A stretch of 64,000 nucleotides of DNA, taken from positions 79,155,169-79,219,168 of the forward strand of contig CM043958.1 in the NCBI GenBank assembly GCA_014529385.2. The letters run 5' to 3'. Positions 22,040-33,066 of the stretch are shown piece after piece (the first letter of the stretch is position 1; every line of letters starts with the position of its first letter). This DNA is from Adiantum capillus-veneris (lineage: Eukaryota > Streptophyta > Polypodiopsida > Polypodiales > Pteridaceae). Both the position numbers and the translations under genes were made by a program. The notes beneath the pieces were generated by a model, which had not been told where the DNA came from, made no database searches, and saw only the letters and a list, made by a program, of their open reading frames with translations.

Positions 22040-22557
22040 TTATGCATAGCGCCGCTCAAATTCCCTAAGTAGTTCTGTTATTGATAGTCCTTGCTTTGGC
22101 TTGACTACCCATTCTAAGAATGTCCTTTTGGTCACTCTCTCAGAGTCCTCCATGAAATATTCCTCCTTTAAAGCTACTTTGAGTTCTTCCCAATTTCTCC
22201 AATGCCCGTCTTTAATTGCCCTAACATGCTCCCTAATTTCTGGAGCAACAACTAGCTCAAAGCTTTGAATCATCTCACCTTCTGACACACGATGCAGCTC
22301 CATCTCCTTCACATACTCGCGTAAGTACTTTGTTACATCTTTGTCATTGAATTGATCCATCTGTTGACGACCGCTTGTATGGCCTTCGTTGCTAAAATCT
22401 CCCTTCTTTTAGTGGCATGTTGTTGTTGCATGAACATTGCAAATGCTTGAAACATTTGCATTGTTTTTGGGTCAAAATGCATACCCTGTTGCTCAACATG
22501 ATCACCCATGGTTACCCACAAACTCTCACCCTGGCAGTTTCGCATCGGGTTCACCAA
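22040..22557 (-). pseudogene. Gag N-terminal region of element B
   Basis: 22557-22333 reads HFDPKTMQMFQAFAMFMQQQ, then a frame change near 22370 leads to 22360-22040: MDQFNDKDVTKYLREYVKEM and WRNWEELKVALKEEYFMEDS, the typical plant/fungal retrotransposon capsid fold pattern ending LSITELLREFERRYA. It begins only a few bases inside the primer-binding site. Confidence 0.75.
22540..22556 (-). other. Primer-binding site of element B
   Basis: On the minus strand TGGTGAACCCGATGCGA lies 6 bp inside the 5' LTR. It starts with TGG, as needed to pair with a tRNA CCA end. The priming tRNA could not be assigned; it is not initiator Met. Confidence 0.7.
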
Positions 22558-22763
22558 AAAAGTGTCGAGAAATTTGCGGTCTTGCTAGGAAAGCACCGGG
22601 CTTATGGCTGTGAGAGTTTGTGAGAGAACTCAACAAAAACTATATGAAGGAGTTAAACCATAGATGCCATGAAGACTAGGGTTTGGAAAGAAGTGCAATC
22701 AAAGAAGATTTACTCTTTCTCTCTTGCGCTCACACACACAAAGAAAGAACACAAAAGAGAATG

Positions 22764-22976
22764 TCAAAACAATACGAAAATGAAAACATCAAGGCTATGG
22801 TCATATCGTATCATGGGTAATATGAAAGGGTTAATAGATGAGTTAATGGCATCCAATCTTGACTGACCAAATAGGCTACGAATTGTTCTTTGGAATTGTA
22901 GTTTTGTGCTTACCATAATATATATATTTTGTCTAGTGATTGGGATTAATTATGTGTACAAATCCTCTTGGTTCAT
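22764..22976 (-). pseudogene. Accessory protein Xa, 5' LTR copy of B, broken
   Basis: Same frame and length as 14760-14972, but codon 9 is TAA where the other copies have CAA. The rest reads on to the usual FVLF end. Confidence 0.65.
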
Positions 22977-23191
22977 AGCAAGATAACTACGCTTACGTCA
23001 AAAGAAAATTTATAGTCTATTAGAGGTAGTATGATGGGATCCGGTGATAGAAGTATTTCATTAAGCCTTTCTGGGCCAAAGAGAAACACGATACATTGTT
23101 GAAAGTGTATTTTTCGGCTAATCCATACGTTAATTCTAATAGATCGTACAGAGTGAAAGCGATAGAAATGATCATCATGTGGGTTATTCAT
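22973..23191 (-). CDS. Accessory protein Xb, 5' LTR copy of B
   Basis: 72 residues, open from ATG to TGA, with IHFQQCIVFLFGPERLNEIL and the SFDVSVVILL end. Differs from the other LTR copies by a few substitutions. The TGA overlaps the ATG of the Xa frame. Confidence 0.6.
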   Translation of the reverse strand: MNNPHDDHFYRFHSVRSIRINVWISRKIHFQQCIVFLFGPERLNEILLSPDPIILPLIDYKFSFDVSVVILL

Positions 23192-24599
23192 CTAGGATAG
23201 TATGTGAGAAATGTACATATGAGAGAAGTGAAGAGATGAGAAGTTTCCCTCCCAAGCCCTATTCTTGCACGTAGGCAATAAGGATACTGCGGGGAGAGAT
23301 GTACCTATAGCAAAGAGAACCTAGAGAGGATGAATTACTAAGAATGAGAGAGATAGGTTTGGTTAAGGAGATGAGATTAGATACATATATATATATGCTG
23401 GATTAGAGATGAAAATGAAAACAACAAGAAATCAAGAAAACATCAATGTAGAACACATCTTACTTGAAACCCTTCGGCACCATTATTGATGGGAGAGAGA
23501 AGAAGACGGGAGAATTCAATGTTGATTGATACGCCAAGTACAACACCTTCTTTTATTAGAGTTGATCTTACAAGAATGGCTAGTCTTCCTCTAGGAGAAA
23601 GTGTAGGCTTGGGCTTATGTTAATGGGGCTAAGTACAACTAGGCATTACTACTCACTCCCTCAAGAATTCCTCTCATCAATGGCTTGAATGCTTGAGTTC
23701 TTTCCAAAGAAGAAGAGGTCCCCTTTTATAGGTGAAGGGAACCCCCAAGGGTTTACACAAGAAGAGAGGAGCCAGTGTGAACATGAATTGGAAAAGTTGG
23801 AAATGAGCTGTCCTTGCATGATGTGGGCAGACTGGGGTCCAGTATTTTGATCATATCTCCTCAACCGTGGGTCCAAATAAAAAAGTAAAAATATGGGCAA
23901 AAACTTCAGCTCATTAGCTACGATTTTCATTTTAAAATCATTTTCCAATTCGGATTGGAACCTTGTGTAAAAAATTCATCAAAATAGGGTCCATTTATGG
24001 GAGCAAAAGTCTTCATGTGGTCTCCTTAGCCTAGACTTTCATTTAATTCACAAGGACACCTCATGCCATATGAAAGCATGACATTGCTCCTTGACAAAGT
24101 TTTGTAATCATGCTTGCAATAATGCATTAAAATAAGTGTATCTTTGAAATCATGCCACCTAGTGTCCCACTAGGATTTCATTCTCTCCTAGTAGCTATTT
24201 AAAAAGAAATATAAGAAAAGTATAAAAAATACGTAGAATATATATATATTGGAGTTTACCCTAGATATAGGATCTAGCTAGGGTGTGAGATGATAATGAA
24301 ATAGTAGAAATAAAGAATCAATGCTTTTTGCGCCAAGTTAAAGAGGCGGAGCTATTGATGCTTTTCCCATAGTATTTTCTGATGGTAAAGTAAGGATAGG
24401 TTACCCTTGAGAAAAATAATAGGATGAGATAGAAGGCTTATTATTATACTTAAATATGCATATGTACACTATAGGAAATATAATTATGTATCTAAACCAA
24501 TACAAGATAGATCTTGTAGCATGCGTTCCCACTATGTACGTGTCACAGCACGACAACGTTACCTTGCTTACTTGACCGCACGCCAAAAACTCACATATA

Positions 24600-24790
24600 A
24601 GATCTGAGTTTTCGAACGCTCTCGGTTGTTTTTTTTATCACTGGCGGCGTCGCTATGAGCGTCGCTAAGTTACTTGAAATTTAGCGACGCCCATAGCGTC
24701 ACCTATAGCGACGGCTATAGTGACTCCGTGGTTTTTCACATTTGAGCATCGCACTCCGAGCGTCGCTACTATTAAGTACCTCTTGTAGTG
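24600..24790. repeat. Right subterminal repeats and terminus of J
   Basis: Copies of the TAGCGACG / GCGTCGCTA motif in both orientations, ending with CCTCTTGTAGTG, the inverse of the left terminus. Confidence 0.78.
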
Positions 24791-24793
24791 TAT

Positions 24794-24940
24794 ATTGCTT
24801 GAGAGTAGCTATCAAAAGATTCTCTTCTTCTTTCATGAGATCCATGGCTATGTAAGTTGGTCTAAGTTCTTCCCCTATTTTAGCTAGGTCAATTCTCTTG
24901 GCATTCTCAGTTCCATCATATGATGCTCCCTGTTCTTTAG
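24794..24940 (-). pseudogene. Fragment of element I upstream of its RT
   Basis: On the minus strand it reads KIGEELRPTYIAMDLMKEEE and LLIATLKQY. This is the stretch before the RT fingers in gypsy proteins. It joins 7049-7085 and then 5712 once J and the TTAA element are removed, which shows that I is the host of both. It is cut at the left by J and at the right by E. Confidence 0.7.
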
Positions 24941-25139
24941 TGTTAGGTTTCTAGTTAGGTATCCAAGCCCGGGTTAAGTGGCATCTGCCAATGAGAACAC
25001 CACTTGTGGCATGCAGATAAACAAGCAGCTACAGGTTAAGTTTGCATGGCTTTTTTATGGCGTTATATACATTGTAAGGTTCTTTAATTATCAATCAACA
25101 GAAAAATATGTGTGTTATTTTTACTCCTCTGTGTATCAG

Positions 25140-25178
<39 letters not shown>

Positions 25179-25246
25179 TCTGCTGCACCGAACCTCCTCG
25201 CCATGTCACTGCTTAGGCAGCATGCCCCATAGCCTCGACCCCAACA
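24941..25246 (+). repeat. 5' LTR of element E
   Basis: Starts TGTTAGGTTTC, ends CGACCCCAACA, with a CT microsatellite near the end. Matches 38438-38738. Confidence 0.87.
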
Positions 25247-25248
25247 TA

Positions 25249-25260
25249 TGGTATCAGAGT
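25249..25260 (+). other. Primer-binding site of E (initiator tRNA-Met type)
   Basis: TGGTATCAGAGT two bases after the LTR, the standard plant initiator-Met primer match. Confidence 0.85.
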
Positions 25261-25288
25261 TGTTCTCGGTTCTCAGTGAAGTAATCAA

Positions 25289-25421
25289 TGTAGAGAGAGA
25301 GAGAGAGACGCGACAAGAGATACACCATGTACGCTCCCAAAGACTAATTCATATTGAGGACAAGATACAAATATATAGGTGAGACCAAGTTGAGTAGAGT
25401 GAGCCATATATAGCTCCAACA
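25289..25421 (-). repeat. 3' LTR of element D
   Basis: Sense start TGTTGGAGCTATATATGG at 25421, sense end CTCTACA at 25289. A purine tract (GTTTGAGTGGGGG, 25422-25434) precedes it in sense direction. Confidence 0.87.
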
Positions 25422-25673
25422 CCCCCACTCAAACAAAGGTCTCTAGCTTTGGATGAAAAAACCCTTGGGTAGGTCAAGGGAAAAACCCAAGCCCCTATAC
25501 AATGTGAAAATATGATCCAGTGAATGATGATGTGAAAGTGAATTGTGCATCTATGTACAAATGTACAAGTGACTCAAAGATCACAATGTGCAGATGTGGA
25601 GTGTGCATAGTGCATGGTACCTATAGGATTACAATGTCATCATATGTACAAAGCTATTACAATAGAAAAGAAT

Positions 25674-26600
25674 CTAATCTAGAAAGAGTGAGGCCGAAGC
25701 AACTCCAAGCTCCGAGCGCAAGAGGATGAAACGTGACTCGTTTAGGCCTTTGGTCAGAATGTCTACAATCATCTGGTCACTTGGGCAATGTTCAACCATA
25801 ATGGTTCCTTTGCGTACTTCATACTTGACATAATGATAATGGACAACAACGTGCTTTGACTTATTATATTGAACATAGTCTTTTGCAAGACTAATAGCAC
25901 TTTGGTTATCACACCGCAAGGGTGTGCTAGAAAGAGGAGAGTGACCAATATCAACGAGCATTTGTCGAAGCCATATCAACTCACGAGCTGCAAGTGATGC
26001 CGAAACATATTCTGACTCAGTCGTAGAAACTACAACACAACTTTGTTTCTTGCTGGTCCAAGAAACAAGACAACCATTTATAAAGAAGTAGTTTCCACTA
26101 GTAGATCGCATAGATAAATGTGAGCTTGCCCAGTCTACATCAGTGTAACCCAAAGAGAAAGAGATTGTATAGAATCTAATGTGAGTTGTTGTGGATAGAC
26201 GAAACCAAAATTTGTAGTCCCTTTCAAGTATTTCAACACACGCTTTGCTGCAGACCAATGCTTAAGAGAAGGACGTGCAAGAAGTTGTCCAAGATAATTA
26301 GAAACAAATAGAATATCAGGACGAGTGTTCATGCCAACAAATTGAAGACATCCAATCAAGCTAGCATAACTAATTTGTGACAAGTTGACCACCATTGTCA
26401 GAAGTGTTCTTCGTAGAGCTCACAAGACAAAGTGTGTTGACTGAATGTGCAGATTTCGTACCAAAATTTTGAATAGTATCTGCAATAAACTTTGATAGTC
26501 GAAGGAATAAAATACCTTTTGTACGATTCCGTTGGATTTGAATGCCAAGACACGAGTGAATCTCTCCAAGATCCACCATATCAAATGCAGAAGAGTTGGA
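25674..26600 (-). pseudogene. Copia RT tail and RNase H of element D
   Basis: The RT end (FDMVDLGEIHSCLGIQIQRN) leads through YASLIGCLQFVGMNTRPDIL and SAAKRVLKYLKGT to RNase H: DVDWASSHLSMRSTSGNYFF, STTESEYVSASLAARELIWL, RCDNQSAISLAKD and KHVVVHYHYV. The last catalytic DILTKGL is kept. Frame changes lie near 26390 and 26240. Confidence 0.85.
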
Positions 26601-26603
26601 GAT

Positions 26604-28075
26604 GAGTTTAAGATCCATGCCATGAACAAGATCACGACGTTGAAGATCAAGGAGTTTTGAGAAATCAGCATGAACAAAACGGTGATGCCATACTTTGCAA
26701 TCATGATCACCTGGAGCAGTAACAACATTTGCTACATCATCATTGAGAGAGAGTTCAAACAGATTACCGTTTCGAGGAACAGTGTCTATAGTCTGTCCAT
26801 CTTTCTCAATTCAGTATTTGGTATGATCAAATCCAACAAAGAGACCAAGATCAACAAGTCTAGCAACTGAAAGAAGATTACATTGAAGATCTGGTACATG
26901 TAATACTCCTCGCAAAATTCGAGTGGAAGAAGATAAGGTACCAAGATATATATCTCCAATGCCCTTTACTTGACAAGTCGTATCATCAGCAAGACAAACA
27001 ACACGTTGAACTGGTAGTGGATGATAGTTATGGAGCCACTTAGACTGATATGTCATATTTCCTGTAGCACCAGAATCAACAATGAAAAGTGAACCATCAC
27101 GTATATGAAGTATTCTATCTGGAGAAATTGAACATAGGACGCAGCTTGTTTCTGGTACAATGTTGTTTCGATGTTCATTAGCATATGCTCTATTAAGATC
27201 TGTGTTAAATCGACACTTATAGCACATATGAGGGGGATGATCAGATCTTTCACAATATTCACAAGAAGAAGAAGCAGAGTCTCTAGATAAACGTGGTTGT
27301 TTTGTGGTAATATTGTGTTCTTCATCATATTGACATGCCCAACAATCATCTTTAGTATGGTTGTTTTGTGGTAATATTGTGTTCTTCATCATATTGACGT
27401 GCCCAACAATCATCTTCAGTATGGCCATTTCTGTTGCAGTAAGAACATTGCTTACTAGGATATTTGAGACGAGAGAAAATATTACCCCGACGGCCACCTC
27501 TGCGGTTTCCTCTTTGAAACGGACGCCTTCGAGCATAAAAACACGTTCCATCTGTTGTGACTCAATCTCCTCTTGTGAAATCATAGTTATATCATGACCA
27601 GCATTGCATCGTTCTTGACATTGAGAGTATTCAATTAAACACATGCAAGCTTGGTCTAAATCAAGACCATCTTTATTAGAGAGAATAGTAACAATGTTAT
27701 CATAAGAGGAGTCCTTCACGGTATCAAGGAGAAGTGTAATCAGTTGCTTTTGTGGAACAGGATCACCGGCAGCAGCAAGTTGATTAATGATAGATTGGAA
27801 AGACTCAATATGTCTTGTCATGGCAATACCAACTTCATATTGTAGTTTGTTAAGCAACCCTCTCGAATAAATTATTTCTGTAACAGATTTCTTCTGAAAG
27901 TTTGTAATAAGGTACTTCCATACGTCGTGGGAAGTAGGCAGTTCATACATATCAAGAAAAAGAGAATCACTAAGAGCAGAAAGAATATACCTACGAGCTG
28001 CTTTATCACATCGTTGCCAATCCGTATACACAACATTCCAATCTTCAAATATAGGTCCTTCAGTGATGAGCACGT
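26604..28075 (-). pseudogene. Copia Gag, protease and pre-integrase of element D
   Basis: Gag: VYTDWQRCDKAARRYILSAL, TSHDVWKYLITNF and FQSIINQLAAAGDPVP. The CCHC knuckle lies in another frame near 27430. A second cysteine cluster is CEYCERSDHPPHMCYKC. The protease active site is FIVDSGATGNM, followed by VLHVPDLQCNLLSV. Past a stop at 26811 the pre-integrase HHCC beginning reads WHHRFVHADFSKL. It then jumps to RT-tail sequence, an internal deletion of integrase core and most of RT. Element C cut the gag N-terminus off at 28076; the first part is at 36106-36290. Confidence 0.85.
27293..27421 (-). repeat. 64 bp tandem duplication in the gag of D
   Basis: The unit starting GATGATTGTTGGGCA(C/T)GTCAA (minus strand) occurs twice, just after the CCHC knuckle. 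Because 64 is not a multiple of three, it shifts the frame. Confidence 0.85.
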
Positions 28076-30030
28076 TGAGAGGCGGAAGTGAAAAAATAGA
28101 CCCGATGGCCTCTACACCAAGACTATGCACAATGGCCTCATCATGGGGGGATACACAATAGAGGAACCACCTAGCAAGATATGCGGCTAGGATGCATACA
28201 TATACACAATGAATCATGCCATGGAAAACAATTTCAAGATCCACGCCCAAATGTGGAATGGGGTGGTTGGAGAATAAGGTGAGAGGAGTGGTGAATGAGT
28301 GAGAATGGGCTTGCTACTCGTGCATGTTAGTAAGGAAGATAATGAGGTAGGGGAAACTTGCGAGTATGCTCACTTATCATACAAGAGGTGGCAAATCCTC
28401 ACACCTCAAGATGGAAGTAGCAAGATGATAGGAATATGAGATGGAGAGAAAGAGAGTGTGTGTATGGTGGCGAATCCGCACACCTTTACATAAGAAGAAA
28501 AAAAAAGGCAAGGAACAAGCATATACCATACTCACAATGAGATGTATCCAAAGCAACACAAAGTATGGCACCAAGATGGAGTGTGTTGATTGCTTGCAAA
28601 AGATTAATACAATAGGTAGCGTATGGTAGGAAAATGAGAAGGGGACAAGATGGTAGGAGGCATAATGGAGAGATGGGAGTTGATGGCGAGGAATATCATG
28701 AGTGTGTCCACCCTTCTTCTTCTTGAAATTGTGCCTTCAACCCTTAATTACAAGTGGTGTGGACGTGTGGTGCTCATCTTTTGTGCATGGTGATGGTGCT
28801 GATGATGGTATTGTGATTATGTGATTAGGGTTCATGCTACAAGCATGTAGCACAAGAGTGTGTATGGATAGGTGTGTGTGTGTGTGTGTGTGTGTTTGTG
28901 TTTTTTTTCAAGTGAGCTCTCATGGCCTCCTTATATAGGGAAGGAGGGGAGGATTTAGGAATATTTCTATTTGAGGTGAGTGTCCCACTTTGGTGACTAG
29001 GAAAATGGGGTGCATGTGACTGTGGCTCCCATCTTGTCTCCTCATTATTTAAAATACCATAGTCAATAGAGAGAGAAGATGAGAGAATGTGGGTAGGATG
29101 TAGAGGATAGGAGATATTTACTATAGTCTAGCTTTGTCTAGACATAATCTTATTAGGGAGAGAAGAGAGAGGTAAGAAATTTACAAGAGAGATTGTCAAA
29201 GGTGGATAGTTGTTGATGAGGATGGATCCTCCAAAAATGGTGATAGAATCACTCTAAACTTTCAAAGACCTCATTAAAAGAGCCTTGTCTCTTGTAATCA
29301 TGCTTGAAGACTTGTAGAACCATAGCCATTCTAAAGGGAAGAAAATTGGGGATGTCTTGTGTCACCATTACACGAGAAAACTGGGGTCCACTACAAAAAT
29401 CATATCTCCGTGTTCATAACTCCAAAAATTCTGAAAAAAATTGAGCTAAAATTTGAGATCACGAGCTATATCTTTCATGTTGAACGTTCCTTCAGATTCG
29501 GGGTTCTTCTCTTCTTAAAAAATTCATCCAAATAATGTATTATTTGTGGCTGCAAAGGTCTTTTGGTGGTCCCCTTTGAGTGGACTTCTCTCTTGCCTTC
29601 AAGTGTAAGCTCCTTCATGTGTATGAAAACATGACCTAGAGTTTTGAAAAGATTGGCAATCATCTAGATGGAGGTATTATTGAAATTTGAAAGTGGGGTT
29701 GAGGTTTGAAAATGAAAACTAGTGAATAAAATATTTGGTAGGGTGGAATAGTATATATACATGAAAAATATATTAGAAAATACTAAACTATATAATGTAA
29801 TTTAGAATATATATATTTAATATTTAAGGTCAAAAGAGAGATCAACAAAGAAAGCTTACTTATTTATGCTACATCGTGATTGATTAACATAAGTCTTATT
29901 TAGCTAATAAAGGCTAAAACGTTTGTGAAAAAGGGAAGAAAAAATCAAAAGTAACTTATATAATAGGAAATATTTTTGGTAAAAGAGACAAAAATATGGG
30001 GGGTTCCCATGCATGGAAAAGCATGCCTCA
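28076..30030 (-). repeat. 3' LTR of element C
   Basis: Sense start TGAGGCATGCTTTTCC at 30030, sense end CGCCTCTCA at 28076. TATA box TATATAAG on the minus strand at 28930-28937. GT microsatellite at about 28876-28894. Homologous to the H LTR. Confidence 0.9.
28930..28937 (-). promoter_or_regulatory. TATA box of the C 3' LTR
   Basis: TATATAAG on the minus strand, conserved in both C LTRs and in H. Confidence 0.55.
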
Positions 30031-30074
30031 TTAGCCCTCCCTCTAAGGCTAGAGGTATTCATGCCTCTAGCTCT
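30031..30074 (-). other. Polypurine tract of element C
   Basis: On the minus strand AGAGGGAGGGCTAA abuts the LTR start at 30030. It is preceded by the same GAGGCATGAATACCTCTAG sequence that precedes the H tract, so the last bases before the LTR are conserved between C and H. Confidence 0.8.
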
Positions 30075-31625
30075 GTACTTGAGCATGTTGAAATAGAGTA
30101 GGATTTCTCCTTGGTGGCTGGTAGATCCTTGTAGGGAATAATGGATCCCTTGGAAGCATGAAGCTCCCCAAAGTTCTTTTCGGTGTCCACTTGGGTCCCA
30201 CACTAAGCGTAAATCCATTGTATGCAATAATGCCCTCATCAGAAGATCACACTTATAATGATTCTTGAGTCCCCAAACTGCACAAGAATTAACTCTTGCA
30301 TAAGTGATAGAAGGTATGAAAAGAACTTGATCAGTCCTTGAAAGTATTTCAAAGTGGGACCATGCATGGCTTCCTCGTCTAGACACATAGCCAAAAGGGA
30401 GTAAGAAACCATAATCCTCATCTCTTGCTTGTCCTTCTTCATGCCAAATTGATAGAGACCTGTTGCCCACATGGATAGATTGCATGGTTGATGTCTGTTG
30501 CACAAGAGAACCCACCATGTACAAAACATAAACTGCAAACCACATTTTGAAAAATGACTCCATGTTACCACTAGTATGAAAAACCATTCTTCCTTGATTG
30601 GTGTGTCCTAAATTGATTCCACTGGTTTTTGATGTCAATCCTTCCACTCTTGTCGCAACCCAACTTAAAGAGCTTCCCAAATTAATGTTACACACAATGT
30701 TCACAGTTAGAAAGGAAAACCTAAAGTGCCAGTAGACCTCAATTGCATTTCTCTGCATGAGTCTTTCACCAATCTCGTGCCATAGGGGTAGTTGAAGTGT
30801 CTTCACCACTTTCACATGTGGTTGCAAATTTGAAGGGTCCACCTTGTTGTGGTTGAATGTGAGACCCATTACCTCAATGGAGCTATCACTTCCTTCACTC
30901 CCTGTTGACTCCTCCTCTGAAGTGGTTGAAGAGTCACCACTAGAAAACTCATCCATAGAAGTTTCTAGATCCATGTCGTATTGCCGACCTGTCTTCATGT
31001 CATAAAGTATTGGCTTCCTTTTGGCATCTTTCATTTGGATTATGCCAGTGTACGAGTCTTGCTTAGCTCTTATAGCCATAAGACAAGGCCTCCCTAGAAT
31101 GATAGGATAGCCCTCCCCTTTGTGTGGCATGACAAAGATGTCCACATCTACCTTGGTGTTGAATGCCTTTATCCTAACTACATTTATGACACCAACACAT
31201 TGAACTTTTAAATTATTTGCCATTTTGGCTCGGCATGGTGCCGGCCGACTCACCTCTAAACCCAAACGGTGCATCATTTTTTCACTCATGACGTATATTT
31301 GTGCGCCACCATCGATGTAGATATTGGAGATGTGTTGACCTTTGATGTAAGCATCCATCACTGGTAGTATGTCATCTAGATTCCTCCCAGAGATAGCCCC
31401 AACTATCTTTGGCTTTGATCGTCTTGTGCTAGCCATCTTTGTCCATTGTCTCCTCGCCCTAGGTGCTAGGTGGAGTAACTGGGGCCTGGTGATTTTTGGG
31501 CCCTGCACAGAAACATCTTGAACCAAATCATATGGTTTAGAACATTCACCCAAAGAGAAATCTACAATGTCAATTTTACGTCGTGACTTGGACGGCTTTT
31601 TGCTAGATTCCCGTTTAGTCTTCAT
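30075..31625 (-). CDS. Protease frame of C fused to sequence of unknown origin
   Basis: A long frame from ATG at 31625 stays open to 29904, within the LTR. The first part is retropepsin: ISNIYIDGGAQIYVMSEKMM (active site DGG rather than DTG/DSG), MPHKGEGYPIILGRP, then an acidic serine-rich stretch ending IEVMGLTFN, exactly like A. After about 30850, where A has the RT fingers and the rest of pol, the sequence is unrelated to any Pol domain (HFRFSFLTVNIVCNINLGSS; FKMWFAVYVLYMVGSLVQ). It continues open for about 260 codons to the polypurine tract. The start ATG overlaps the gag stop as ATGA. Protease is confident; the rest is unknown. Confidence 0.7.
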
Positions 31626-32743
31626 CTTTTCTCCTTTTGGGAAGATTCACCATGCCTAGCACGTTTTACCCCTATGGCATCTACTCCTTTAACCTTGGTC
31701 TTATCCTCCTCCACTTTCTCCTTTCCTTTACCTTCAAGACTGATGACGCTTACTGTTTGATTGCCAACTGGTGGTGGGGGTAAGGGTGGAATGAGAGGTT
31801 GTGGTGGTGGTGGTGGTTGTGGTTGAATGGGTGGTTGAAGGATTTGCACGGGTGGTGCTTGTTGTGGTGCCCTCGGTGGTGGTGGTCTTGCTCTCGGTGG
31901 TGAAACTTGGTTTTGCCTGGCTCCTCTGTTGAAATTCTGCCTCCTTGGGTGTGGACAGTAGTACATGCCATGACCATCCTCCCCACAATTGTAGCAGTGG
32001 TATTCTTGGTTTTGCCTTCGTTGTCCTCTTCCTTGCTCTTGGTTGTGATTGTGTGCATGCCCTTGTTGTATCAAATGGACTGAGAGATTCTCAAGTTGAT
32101 TGGTGATTCAATTGAGCAGGTCTTGCTAATCTTCAATTGGTTCTTGTGGTTGAATCCTCTGGGAGGCTGTTGCAGGTGGTGCTACAGGTGGTCCAGTCCT
32201 AACGGCTTCCTCTTCATCGATATTCCTGGCTTGTAGGTGCAACTTCTTGTCTTTAAGGCGGCCCACTTCAACTGCTAGCTCATACGTAGCAGGAAATCTT
32301 CCCTTCACCTTCTCTTTAAGAGTTGGCCATAACCCAGCCACAAACCGATCCTTTTTTAAGAAATCAGGTGCCCCCTCATCCTCTCTTAGCGATGCAACCC
32401 ATCGCCCCCATAAATCTACAAACTTTGACTCATATGATGCGTATTCCAGCATACTGCCCTACTTCAACTCTGTCAACAATTTCCATAGCTTCTCTGATGT
32501 TGTGCCCTCTCCAAAACGCTTGACAAAGGCTGCTCTTAATAAGTCCCACCGTTCCTTGGTTGCTTGTGCCAAGGCATTGTACCACGATCTTGACTCCACC
32601 TTCATTAGAAGTGGGAAGATGCGCAAGCGTGAAGCATCATCATCTCTCACAAAGATGACACATGCTATTTCCAAGTTGTCTAGAAAGTCTGCACCATCCT
32701 CACCCACCTTACCAGTAAAGGTTGGAAATGCTACACTTGCCAT
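31622..32743 (-). pseudogene. Gag of element C
   Basis: From ATG at 32743: VAFPTFTGKVGEDGADFLDN and RSWYNALAQATKERWDLLRA. After a TAG at 32459 the frame continues with YESKFVDLWGRWVAS and DFLKKDRFVAGLWPTLKEKV, matching A gag (52753-53565). Two more stops lie at 32126 and about 32110. It ends with the zinc knuckle CYNCGEDGHGMYYCP, a proline-rich stretch and ...SSQKEKR. The gag stop overlaps the start of the protease frame (ATGA, 31622-31625). Three in-frame stops make this copy inactive. Confidence 0.82.
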
Positions 32744-32838
32744 TGTGAGAGTGAGAAAATTAACTCGACTTAGAAATATATATATATATATTTTAAATAG
32801 AGATTCAATCCATGGGTGCTCGGTAGATGAAAAACATA

Positions 32839-33066
32839 CTATACAAGGATGAAAATAACTACATCAAAAGACACTTCATGATTAATCATAGGGAGGATAA
32901 AGGGTAGAGAAGAGGTGTTTATCTCTTGCAGTCGTTCTCCACCAAACATGGTTGTAATGATCTGCTGATAAAACATCTTGCTGTCCAAGATTACTTTGAT
33001 CGATTGAATTCGTTGTGGTCCATAAGTTTGGTTCCTTGCAAAAGGCTGATGCGCTGGGTCCGTCAC
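32839..33066 (-). CDS. Accessory protein X of element C
   Basis: 75 residues ending FILPMINHEVSFDVVIFILV with MFGGERLQEINTSSLP before it, clearly related to the X frames of A and of the B LTR. There is no ATG in frame at the expected start: the frame opens at GTG (33066), within ATGTGA at the end of the Y frame. If translated it would need coupling or a non-ATG start. It lies last in the leader cassette, 95 bp before gag. Confidence 0.5.
   Translation of the reverse strand: MTDPAHQPFARNQTYGPQRIQSIKVILDSKMFYQQIITTMFGGERLQEINTSSLPFILPMINHEVSFDVVIFILV

Larger units (their letters stand above)
14559..24555 (-). mobile_element. Ty3/gypsy LTR retrotransposon B, full-length, minus strand
   Basis: LTRs of about 2 kb bound a 6 kb interior coding on the minus strand, with primer-binding site and polypurine tract in the right places. 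LTR ends are TGTYGTGC...CTCGACA in the sense direction. The flanks read ACGT (upstream in sense) and ACGA (downstream), a 4 bp duplication with one change. It lies within the right part of CACTA element J. The polyprotein has many stops, so this copy is dead. A solo LTR of the same family lies at 45313-47326. Confidence 0.9.
22563..24555 (-). repeat. 5' LTR of element B
   Basis: 1993 bp; sense start TGTCGTGCTGTGACACG at 24555, sense end CTCGACA at 22563. It contains Xb (22973-23191) intact and Xa (22764-22976) broken. Confidence 0.9.
7086..24790 (-). mobile_element. CACTA (En/Spm-like) DNA transposon J, interrupted by later insertions
   Basis: The left end CACTACAAGAGGT is mirrored by ACCTCTTGTAGTG at the right end, with a perfect 3 bp duplication TAT (7083-7085 and 24791-24793). 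Both ends carry subterminal copies of a TAGCGACG-type repeat. Minus-strand transposase remnants occupy 10681-12631 and 8047-8700. A copia solo LTR (8940-9772) and gypsy element B (14559-24555) inserted later; without them J is about 6.9 kb. J sits in gypsy fragment I. Transposase decay means it cannot be autonomous now. Confidence 0.88.

Noticed and set aside
32247-32852. 201-residue plus-strand frame
   Set aside because: Antisense to gag of element C, which matches A gag residue by residue.
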